From JBBQVS01 sp038211295 (GTDB taxonomy: Bacteria > Chloroflexota > Ktedonobacteria > Ktedonobacterales > Ktedonobacteraceae), in the NCBI GenBank assembly GCA_038211295.1, contig JBBQVS010000063.1, forward strand, positions 1-23,638: 23,638 nt of DNA. Reading direction: 5' to 3'. Every line of letters starts with the position of its first letter. Positions within the stretch are counted from its first letter, which is position 1. The notes beneath the pieces were generated by a model that saw nothing but the letters and a program-made list of their open reading frames with translations, made no database searches and was not told where the DNA came from. A program made the translations under genes and the position numbers. Below are positions 1-6,173 of the stretch, piece after piece.

Positions 1-245
1 CTCTTCATGCTCCCCCGCCACCACCATACTCTCTCTCCATGCTCCACCGCCACCACCATACTCTCTCTTCATGCTCCCCCGCCCCCGCCATGCTCTCTCT
101 TCATGCTCCACCGCCACCACCATACTCTCTCTCCATGCTCCACTACCACCACCATACTCTCTTTTCCCCCGCCATCACCCTGCTCTCTCTCCGTGCTCCA
201 TCACCCCGCCATGCTCTCTCTCCATGCTCCACAGCCGCCACCATG
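1..245. repeat. 32-bp C/T-rich tandem repeat array (minisatellite)
   Basis: About eight head-to-tail copies of a 32-bp unit built as CT-dinucleotide run, CCATGCTCC, then CCGCCACCACCATA. Unit boundaries fall near 29, 61, 93, 125, 157, 183 and 214. The copies at 157-182 and 183-213 are shortened to 26 and 31 bp, and the array is cut by the left window edge. The unit is not a multiple of three, so all three + frames stay open and give similar His/Ser/Pro-rich peptides. That is an artefact of the repeat, not evidence for a gene. The array sits downstream of the helicase-loader gene that ends at 305. Positions 246-304 show no clear terminator hairpin. Confidence 0.9.
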
Positions 246-304
246 CTCATACTTGCCCGCTTGTATTTTCCTAGTATCTGCCCCATTCCCGTCCCTAGCG
301 CGTC

Positions 305-1996
305 CTACCCGCGTCGGGGATTGCGGCGGCGATAGTCTTGTGCGCCAGACATGACGATGCTATCCACCAGGCCAACATCGCTCAGGCGCGACTGAATGCG
401 AACGTCGACGCTACTCAGACCGTCGTTGTTCGCGGTAATGACGGTGGGATACTGCGAGTTGTAGCGATAATTGAGCAGTTGAAACAGTTTCTCGTTGGCC
501 CAGGGGGAACTCTGGTGCGAACCCAGGTCGTCCAGCACGAGCAGTTCCGCTTCACGCATCTTAGAGAACAGCTTGTCGTAACCTTCCGGCGCGGTGGGCG
601 CGAAGGTCGAGCGCAGATGAGCCAGCAAGTCAGGCACAACCGCGAAGAGCACTACCGAGCCACTGTCGAGGCACTTGTTGGCGATAGCCGCCGCCAGGTG
701 CGTTTTGCCACATCCATTTGGGCCAACAAGCAATAACCAGCCTTGCGGGTCTTGCGCGTAGTCCTGCGAGACCTCGAATGCCTCTTGAATTGCCGGATGG
801 ATACCGGGAAAGTGCGTGCTGAAATTGGCGAGACTCTTGGCCCGGTACGCGCCCAGGTCTGATAGTTCGAGCAGTTGCTGGCGTCGCTTCTCTTTCTTTT
901 CCGCTTCCTTACACTCGCACGCCAATGGCTTGCCAAAGTTCGGATGTCCAAAGGGAACGTTTGAGCGCAGATAGCCAGCACCTTTGCAGAGTGGGCAGGC
1001 GACTTTAGCAGCAGCAAGCGGCGCAACCTGTGGCAACGGGGTAGACGTGTAGGGCATGACAGCCTGTTCGCGCACCTGCTGAGGTCGCGGTGGTACGACA
1101 TGTTGCGCGGGTCGTAGGGGCCTCTGCTGCATCTGCGATGGTGGCGTGTGACGTTCGCGTGCGGCATCGGTGACAATACGGGGATCGAGTGGCTGTGTCG
1201 TGCGATGATGGCGCACCTCCTGCACCCGTGTTTGTGGCGCGGGCGACTGCGACACTTCGCGTATGGTGCGAGCCTGATAGGCTGGCGTTCCCGCGTTCGA
1301 GGGGCGCGACAATTCACGCGTCACCAGAGGGTGCTGTGCATGGTGTGGTTGCTCTGTGGGCGCGTAGGGTTGTCCGTAACCATTGCGTGGTTGCGCTCCG
1401 TTTTTCGGCTTTGTCTCAGCAGCAGGGCGCTGGTAGATTACAACTTCGCTTTCGCCCTCTTCCCAATCGCCATACTGCATTCCGGCCTCTTCGTCCTCTT
1501 CGTCGTCCCAATCCTCTACCACATCGGCCTGCACTATAGGAGTAAGCGGGTGTTCATCAGCGCGGTGATAGATGTGTACGGGTCGCGTCTGAAGCGGGTG
1601 CTGATTTTGCACAGGGGGACGCGCGGGCTGATATGCTGTCGGCCCGTTGGTCGGGGTAGAACGCTGTTGTTGCGGATACGCGGCGATCTGGCGTGTGACT
1701 GGAGCCTGCCCGTAGGGACGCTCTTCATAGCCAGTTGGCTCTGGTCTGGTGCGCGGAGAAGGCAGTGGCTGGTTCTGACCGTTCTGTACATTCTGTTGTG
1801 TTGGCGGCACATAGGGACGTTGCTGGCCCTGCCGTGCGTTTTGTTCGCGCAACGGCGGGCGCATCCCCTGTAGTCGCTGCTCCTGCGTGTTTTGCGGAGC
1901 CGAGCGGCTTTGTTGTGAATGCAATGGCGATCTCTGCTCGGTATAGTGCTGGCGTCGCTGCGCCGCTCGACCCATAATATCATTCAGGCGTTCCAT
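305..1996 (-). CDS. DnaC/DnaI-like AAA+ helicase loader with long disordered N-terminus
   Basis: Predicted ATPase that loads the replicative helicase onto DNA at the origin or at restarted forks. The C-terminal ~230 residues form a DnaC/IstB-type AAA+ module: Walker A GPNGCGKT (425-432), Walker B LLVLDDLG (485-492), a sensor-1-like TVITANN (518-524) and an Arg-rich RIQSR (about 533-537). Just before it are CPLC (C334, C337) and CEC (C360, C362), a likely zinc site as seen in many DnaC-type loaders. Residues 1 to ~330 are Gln/Pro/Arg-rich and look disordered, with an acidic patch at 158-170; typical loaders lack this. I chose the ATG at 1996 because GGAAGG/GGCAGG lies just upstream and the overlap with the DnaD gene is then only 13 nt. 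An in-frame ATG at 2050 would add 18 residues but has a poor ribosome site. Last gene of the dnaB operon. The family is secure; the loader role rests on context. Confidence 0.85.
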   Translation of the reverse strand: MERLNDIMGRAAQRRQHYTEQRSPLHSQQSRSAPQNTQEQRLQGMRPPLREQNARQGQQRPYVPPTQQNVQNGQNQPLPSPRTRPEPTGYEERPYGQAPVTRQIAAYPQQQRSTPTNGPTAYQPARPPVQNQHPLQTRPVHIYHRADEHPLTPIVQADVVEDWDDEEDEEAGMQYGDWEEGESEVVIYQRPAAETKPKNGAQPRNGYGQPYAPTEQPHHAQHPLVTRELSRPSNAGTPAYQARTIREVSQSPAPQTRVQEVRHHRTTQPLDPRIVTDAARERHTPPSQMQQRPLRPAQHVVPPRPQQVREQAVMPYTSTPLPQVAPLAAAKVACPLCKGAGYLRSNVPFGHPNFGKPLACECKEAEKKEKRRQQLLELSDLGAYRAKSLANFSTHFPGIHPAIQEAFEVSQDYAQDPQGWLLLVGPNGCGKTHLAAAIANKCLDSGSVVLFAVVPDLLAHLRSTFAPTAPEGYDKLFSKMREAELLVLDDLGSHQSSPWANEKLFQLLNYRYNSQYPTVITANNDGLSSVDVRIQSRLSDVGLVDSIVMSGAQDYRRRNPRRG

Positions 1997-2790
1997 GAGT
2001 GCCTGCCTTCCGTTTCCCAACGCCGTAATATGGCGCGGATATAAGTCCATTTCCGTTTATTGTGTTGCACCGCTTCGCGGAATGCCGCTTCAATCCAGTC
2101 CGCAGGATAATGTTCTGCCGCGTCTTGAAGTTCCTCCGCGAGAAGCGGGGCGAGGAGACCAATATTTTGCTCGTATAATGTAAATATATTAGGACGCTCT
2201 ATATGTACCTGTACATTTTGCATGTGGTGAGATAGTTGTTCGGGACTCCTTTCAGTATACCCTCTTTCTTCTGTTTGGGCTAGCATCTCATGACTATCTT
2301 CTTGTTCGTCGGGTTCCTGTTCCGCGACTGAATTGAGCAGACGCACAGGAATCATTTCACCTCCCTGTAACTCCGCGACGACCTTGCGACTGCGGGCCGT
2401 GTTGAAGAAGTACCATGTAATAGTTTCCGCTCCGTCTCTGCCCTCGGTCATCAATTTCAGGTGAATACGAAGCAGTGTGCCACGTGTCACCGCGAGGTCT
2501 AACCCCTGCCGCAATCGCTCCTCCGTCGGACGCGGGTCGCCGCGTCGTCTAAGGCTATGTAACAGGGTCGCATCCATCAGGAGTTCGCGATCACTTGTGC
2601 AACGCGGGTTGCCCTGCTTTTGTGCCAGTAACCAGAAAAGGTGCAGGGTAATTTTCAGTTCAGCACTATCCTCGATCTCCGGTAACACTTGCGTGAAGAA
2701 GATTTCGGGTATCGGCACGAACGGGTTTTTTCCCGAAGGAAAGCCATTAAAAGCAGTCATATCGTCATGAATAGGATTGATTTTGTTCAT
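1984..2790 (-). CDS. DnaD-domain primosome protein
   Basis: Probable primosomal protein that helps remodel the origin and recruit the helicase-loader complex, as DnaD and DnaB do in Bacillus. The C-terminal DnaD domain spans about 201-262 and contains the characteristic YxxxIRxILxxW-type motif (KWTYIRAILRRW, 247-258). Residues 25-145 form a helical N-terminal region (IPEIFFTQVLPEIEDSAELK onward) of the winged-helix type usual in DnaD-like proteins. An acidic linker lies at about 156-185. The ATG at 2790 is preceded by a strong GGGGGGAG ribosome site. It starts 27 nt after dnaB ends and overlaps the start of the loader gene, so the three genes are surely co-transcribed. DnaD proteins also occur on phages and plasmids, so the gene alone does not prove a chromosomal role. 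Confidence 0.88.
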   Translation of the reverse strand: MNKINPIHDDMTAFNGFPSGKNPFVPIPEIFFTQVLPEIEDSAELKITLHLFWLLAQKQGNPRCTSDRELLMDATLLHSLRRRGDPRPTEERLRQGLDLAVTRGTLLRIHLKLMTEGRDGAETITWYFFNTARSRKVVAELQGGEMIPVRLLNSVAEQEPDEQEDSHEMLAQTEERGYTERSPEQLSHHMQNVQVHIERPNIFTLYEQNIGLLAPLLAEELQDAAEHYPADWIEAAFREAVQHNKRKWTYIRAILRRWETEGRHSWNA

Positions 2791-2817
2791 TGGTTGGTGT
2801 CTCCCCCCGTTATGGTA

Positions 2818-5022
2818 TTATTCTGTTGGTGGTGAGACTTCCAGATCACGGAAGCGTGTCTGGCTGGCCTGAAAAAAGAGACTCACTTCGCCCACCGGCC
2901 CATTACGATGCTTGGCGATGATGATGTCAGCGATATTCTTGCGTTCCGACTCTGGATTATACACGTCGTCTCTATAGATGAACATGACAATATCAGAATC
3001 TTGCTCAATGGATCCGCTCTCTCTCAGGTCGGAGAGTTGTGGTATTTTTGATGAACGGCTCTCAACGGCACGAGACAACTGAGCGAGTGCCAGCACTGGG
3101 ACGTTGATTTCACGCGCCAGACCTTTGAGGTTGCGGCTAATCTCGGATATCTCTTGCTCACGGTTCTTGTTACGTGAGCCGCCCGCCGTTGATTGCATGA
3201 GTTGAAGGTAATCAACGATCACAAGGTCAACACCATGCTCGGCTTTTAACCGTCGCGCTTTACTTCGCATCTCCATTGTCGAGATACCCGCCGTGTCGTC
3301 AATCCAGATACTGGCCTCCGAAAGCGTCCCCATCGCGAAGACGATACGCTCCCACTCGTCGTCCTCGATCCAACCAGTGCGTAAACGCTGCTGATCGATG
3401 CCTGCGTCCATTGAGAGAAAGCGTTGTACGAGTTGCTCTTTGCTCATTTCAAGGCTGAACACGGCAATCGATTGTTTATGCTTGATAGCTGAATTGTGTG
3501 CCAGACTCAACGCGAACGATGTGTTATGCACGAAGACATCCTGCGCGATAAAGTTCGCGCCATCGGGAACTGTCAGATCATATACCTGATGCATTCCAAT
3601 TGCGTCAACCGCTGCAATCTCGTCCCAGTAGATGGCGTCATCGCCGCGTGGCGACGATGCCACCACGAAATGTTGACCTTCAATCTCTTGTTGATAGCCC
3701 GCCACGCTTTCGGGCGCGGTAATCTCAACACACCACGCACTTTCACTTTTATGATAGTAGTTAGCAACAATGCCGAAACGGGTGAAAGCGTGGTGTACAT
3801 CGGCGGCTACTTGCTGCGACGCTCCCGCAAACTCGATCTTCTGGCGACCCTGCACTGTTACGAACGAGCCATTAGAACTCATGAGTACACGGAGAAACTC
3901 CGCAAGGTAGTGTTTGCTCCACAACCAAACATACGGCGGGAAAAACGTCTCTGACGCTGCGTTGTCTGTCACGCCTGACTCACGAAGCCATTGTATAGCG
4001 TCATCGTTCGCTTCAAGAGGGCGTTCACCTTTCGCAAGAAACTGTGCCAGAAGTCGTACTCTCTCTAACGGCAAGCTTTCGTCAGTTCCAAAAACGGGAA
4101 CGACAGTTGGGACGCCGATGCGCTGACCCACGCGCAGGTCATGAAGTGGTCGCCATCCCTGCTCCGTGAGGAAGGGATGATGTGCCGTGACTTCCACCAT
4201 ACGGCCCAGACACGTCTGGACGCGGTAGCAGGGTTGCACACCGCTATCTACCCAATCGGCTATGGTCGCGGCCTGAATAGTGCCTTTTTTTGAAATATTC
4301 AACACCTGTGGCAGCTGCTGCTTCACATACTCTTCAATCGTGCGCCGTGCGCCGGTAAGCGGATTATCTATCATTGTCCACGCGGTCAGACACTTGCCCA
4401 TCGCGGGTCGCGCCGCGAGAATAATCAGGTCGGAGCGTTGCAGGCCACCCGTGATACGGTCAAGGTCGGTGAAGCCGGTGGGAACGCCAACGATACTGCC
4501 ACGTCGCTCGTGCAACTGATCTAGCTTCGACATGTATTCCGAGAGAATATCACGTAGAGGCGAGAAGTCCGCGTGAGCATGGCGTTGGCTGATATTGAAA
4601 ATAAGCTGCTCGGCCTTTTCGAGCGCGATATCAGCATCGCCCTCTTGATAGGCTGTCGCGGCGATCTCGCCCGCCGCATGAATGAGCCGACGCAGAATGG
4701 CGGTACGCTCAACGATGCGCCCATAATACTCGACGTTGCCACTAGTCGGCACCTGATTGATAAGCGAAGTCACATAGCTGGGGCCACCTACATCCTCCAA
4801 CTTGCCGCGTCGCTCTAACTCGTCGCAGATCGTGATAAAGTCGGCGGGCTGCTGCTGCTGATAGAGTTGCAGGATTACTTCGTAGATGGTGCGATGCGCG
4901 TCGCGGTAGAAATCTTCCGCGAGAAGAAAGTCCGCGATCTGGACTATCGCCTCCGGATCAATAATGATACTACCGAGTACACCGCTTTCGGCCTCAATAT
5001 TTTGTGGTAACAACTTTTCCAC
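2818..5022 (-). CDS. dnaB: Replicative DNA helicase DnaB containing an intein
   Basis: Hexameric helicase that unwinds DNA at the replication fork. The extein parts are residues 1-210 and 501-734, which join to a normal ~444-residue DnaB. The N-terminal domain begins MEKLLPQNIEAESGVLGSII. The RecA-like domain has a Walker A rebuilt by splicing (ARPAMGK joined to TSFALS), Walker B LVIVDYLQLM (600-609), and the conserved ALAQLSRAVESR and SDLRESGSIEQDSD segments (645-677). The 290-residue intein sits inside the P-loop, so the helicase is inactive until protein splicing. The start is GTG at 5022 with GGAGAG about 10 nt upstream. First gene of the dnaB-dnaD-loader operon, with a strong promoter at 5074-5102. 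Confidence 0.97.
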   Translation of the reverse strand: MEKLLPQNIEAESGVLGSIIIDPEAIVQIADFLLAEDFYRDAHRTIYEVILQLYQQQQPADFITICDELERRGKLEDVGGPSYVTSLINQVPTSGNVEYYGRIVERTAILRRLIHAAGEIAATAYQEGDADIALEKAEQLIFNISQRHAHADFSPLRDILSEYMSKLDQLHERRGSIVGVPTGFTDLDRITGGLQRSDLIILAARPAMGKCLTAWTMIDNPLTGARRTIEEYVKQQLPQVLNISKKGTIQAATIADWVDSGVQPCYRVQTCLGRMVEVTAHHPFLTEQGWRPLHDLRVGQRIGVPTVVPVFGTDESLPLERVRLLAQFLAKGERPLEANDDAIQWLRESGVTDNAASETFFPPYVWLWSKHYLAEFLRVLMSSNGSFVTVQGRQKIEFAGASQQVAADVHHAFTRFGIVANYYHKSESAWCVEITAPESVAGYQQEIEGQHFVVASSPRGDDAIYWDEIAAVDAIGMHQVYDLTVPDGANFIAQDVFVHNTSFALSLAHNSAIKHKQSIAVFSLEMSKEQLVQRFLSMDAGIDQQRLRTGWIEDDEWERIVFAMGTLSEASIWIDDTAGISTMEMRSKARRLKAEHGVDLVIVDYLQLMQSTAGGSRNKNREQEISEISRNLKGLAREINVPVLALAQLSRAVESRSSKIPQLSDLRESGSIEQDSDIVMFIYRDDVYNPESERKNIADIIIAKHRNGPVGEVSLFFQASQTRFRDLEVSPPTE
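3523..4392 (-). other. DnaB P-loop intein with decayed LAGLIDADG endonuclease
   Basis: Self-splicing protein element at DnaB residues 211-500. Block A begins with the nucleophile Cys211 (CLTAWT). Block B is VEVTAHHPF, with T279 and H282. Blocks F/G are YDLTVPDGANFIAQDVFVHN, ending His499-Asn500, followed by Thr501 as the +1 extein residue. All splicing residues are present. The central ~170 residues resemble a LAGLIDADG homing endonuclease, but the two catalytic Asp positions appear replaced: LLAQFLAKGE (Lys331 where Asp is expected) and FLRVLMSSNGS (Asn384). It therefore probably splices but no longer cuts DNA. The Walker A site is a known insertion point of DnaB inteins. Confidence 0.93.
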
Positions 5023-5073
5023 GTTTTACGCTCTCCATCTACAGGTACAAGTCTTGCCGCTGCCAGATTGATA

Positions 5074-5102
5074 AATATATTTTTATAGAATATACATGAC
5101 AA
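5074..5102 (-). promoter_or_regulatory. Sigma70-type promoter of the dnaB operon
   Basis: On the minus strand, TTGTCA (5102-5097) and TATATT (5079-5074) are separated by exactly 17 bp, in an AT-rich tract. Transcription would begin near 5067, leaving a leader of about 45 nt before the GTG at 5022. The same AT-rich tract could also serve as an unwinding element if the DnaA-box cluster is an origin. Confidence 0.65.
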
Positions 5103-5335
5103 GAATATAGACAGGCTTCCAGAATAAACGGTACAGGTGCTAAAAGCTGAGAGTGGATGCGCTGTTATCAGGCAGCATTATAGCACGTTTATTGGCACAG
5201 ATGTTCGACACTGGACGCTTCAGGGAATAACGTCTTACGGTGTCATTTGCATGTGTATTGCGCTCTCTTTTCGCTTGTGTTCACAAAGTGTAGACTATAT
5301 TTCTGATTAAATCAACCGTCCCCTATTTTGGGTAA

Positions 5336-5500
5336 TGTGGATAAGTGGATATCTTTTTTTCGATGGTGAGCGAGAAGTGTGCTTGCAATAAAAAAAACGC
5401 CGCGTTATCCCCAACTTATCCACCATTAAAGGGGACTTATCCACCATTAAAGGGGACTTATCCCTACTTATCCACAAAGTTATCCACGTAGTTATCCACA
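5336..5500. other. DnaA-box cluster; candidate replication origin or DnaA-regulated region
   Basis: Eight nonamers match the DnaA box TTATNCACA. Perfect TTATCCACA copies lie at 5468-5476 and 5492-5500, and as the reverse complement at 5336-5344. Variants lie at 5405-5413 (TTATCCCCA), 5416-5424 and 5437-5445 (TTATCCACC), 5458-5466 (TTATCCCTA) and 5480-5488 (TTATCCACG). Seven share one orientation, with start-to-start distances of 11, 21, 21, 10, 12 and 12 bp, close to one or two helical turns. A-rich runs (5388-5397) adjoin the cluster, and a strongly AT-rich tract lies at 5067-5097. The flanking genes diverge: the helicase-loading operon to the left and the WXG100/eccC block to the right. No dnaA, dnaN or other classic oriC neighbour is in the window, so it could instead be a secondary or plasmid origin, or a DnaA-titration or regulatory site. 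Confidence 0.6.
5416..5457. repeat. Two identical 21-bp direct repeats carrying DnaA-like boxes
   Basis: The 21-bp unit at 5416-5436 is repeated exactly at 5437-5457. Each copy is TTATCCACC followed by ATTAAAGGGGAC. A third, partial copy starts at 5458 with TTATCC and then diverges. A 21-bp period places successive boxes on the same face of the helix. The arrangement also resembles iterons of plasmid origins, but the core matches the DnaA box. Confidence 0.85.
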
Positions 5501-5602
5501 AAAATTGGTCTGAAACTTGCGAAAAAGAGGCTACCAACATCTCACTACAGGTGGATTAGCCCGTAAATCTGGTGTGCTAGTGGCAGAGGGCAACATGCGT
5601 TT

Positions 5603-5630
5603 TTGTCTATTTGGTGAGTGTCTTTATACT
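5603..5630 (+). promoter_or_regulatory. Putative promoter of the WXG100 gene
   Basis: TTGTCT (5603-5608) and TATACT (5625-5630) are separated by 16 bp. The predicted start near 5637 gives a leader of about 124 nt. The -10 is one base off consensus; the -35 is two bases off. It is the best candidate in the region, not proof. Confidence 0.45.
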
Positions 5631-5760
5631 GCAAATGAGTAGAGGAGCACAGCGCGGCGAACGGGAACATATTTATCGCGGCGGTGTGGAAGTCTACCAG
5701 TAAAAATAGAGGGGCAGACACAAACCTGTTCTCTCATACCTATAACGGAGGAAAATACTC

Positions 5761-6036
5761 ATGGGTACAATTCATATTAACACAGACCTGTTGCGCGAAC
5801 TTGGCAAAGTTTTCATTCAGTTGAACGAGCAGATCGCGAATAGCATCGAGCCACAAATCCAGAACGTCACGGGTCAGGTTGAGGGCGACTGGCAGGGCGT
5901 GAGCCGTCAGCGTTACGAGCAGATGTATCAGGAGTGGCGTGCGGCGACACAGCGCGTCGTTGCCACTGGCGAGGATTTAGGCCGTCACCTGCAAGAGACT
6001 TCCACCCGCTTCGAGCAGGCCGACCAGAGCCTCTAG
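5761..6036 (+). CDS. WXG100 family type VII secretion protein (EsxA-like)
   Basis: Small helical-hairpin protein of the ESAT-6/WXG100 superfamily, exported by type VII secretion as a dimer and often needed by the EccC motor. At 91 aa it has the usual length. The turn motif W-x-G is seen as DWQG near residues 48-51, between two amphipathic helices. The second helix ends in a charged, heptad-like tail (LGRHLQETSTRFEQADQSL). There is no signal peptide, as expected. The ATG at 5761 has an excellent ACGGAGGA site 8 nt upstream (5745-5752). Only one WXG100 gene is visible, so the active form may be a homodimer. The eccC gene follows after 137 bp containing a strong stem-loop. Which Esx subgroup it belongs to cannot be decided here. 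Confidence 0.9.
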   Translation: MGTIHINTDLLRELGKVFIQLNEQIANSIEPQIQNVTGQVEGDWQGVSRQRYEQMYQEWRAATQRVVATGEDLGRHLQETSTRFEQADQSL

Positions 6037-6072
6037 GCACATTCGCATTTTTGCACAACACGGGTTTGCTTT

Positions 6073-6119
6073 ATCACGCCCTCGTTCTTTCTGCTACTGC
6101 GGCGGGACGAGGGCGTGAT
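6073..6119 (+). promoter_or_regulatory. Perfect 13-bp stem-loop between WXG100 and eccC
   Basis: ATCACGCCCTCGT (6073-6085) pairs perfectly with ACGAGGGCGTGAT (6107-6119) around a 21-nt loop. No T-run follows, so it is not a standard intrinsic terminator. It may limit read-through or protect the upstream mRNA, so that the small secreted protein is made in excess of the large membrane ATPase. Confidence 0.75.
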
Positions 6120-6173
6120 GCTGTTCGTAGCGACGCGACGGAGAACAATGGAGAACATAAAAGGGAGGGGAAC

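Larger units (their letters stand above)
5023..5760. other. 738-bp divergent intergenic region without a gene
   Basis: Between the dnaB start and the WXG100 start there is no convincing coding sequence. From left to right it holds the dnaB promoter with its AT-rich tract (5067-5102), an unassigned stretch (5103-5335), the DnaA-box cluster (5336-5500), another unassigned stretch, the putative WXG100 promoter (5603-5630) and a ~124-nt leader. The only ORF of size, on the minus strand at 5307-5540, is a translation of the repeats. Confidence 0.7.

Noticed and set aside
1..245. CRISPR-like array of 32-bp repeats
   Set aside because: Copies are directly adjacent with no unique spacers, and no cas genes are present. 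It is a plain tandem repeat.
7..354. Open frames encoding His/Ser/Pro-rich peptides in three + frames
   Set aside because: All frames are open because the repeat lacks stop codons and is not a multiple of three. There is no ribosome site.
1148..1873. 241-aa + strand frame antisense to the helicase loader
   Set aside because: It lies wholly opposite the Gln/Pro-rich coding region, whose composition removes stops from the other strand. No recognisable domain.
5336..5500. Plasmid iterons bound by a Rep protein
   Set aside because: The repeated core is the DnaA box itself and no rep or par gene is visible. A plasmid or secondary origin is not fully excluded.
5307..5540. 77-aa minus-strand frame in the intergenic region
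   Set aside because: It translates the DnaA-box repeats (SPLMVDKSPLMVDK) and has no family features.
5934..6173. 80-residue N-terminal extension of EccC
   Set aside because: It overlaps the WXG100 gene and the stem-loop and has no EccC-like content; the ATG at 6174 has a strong ribosome site.
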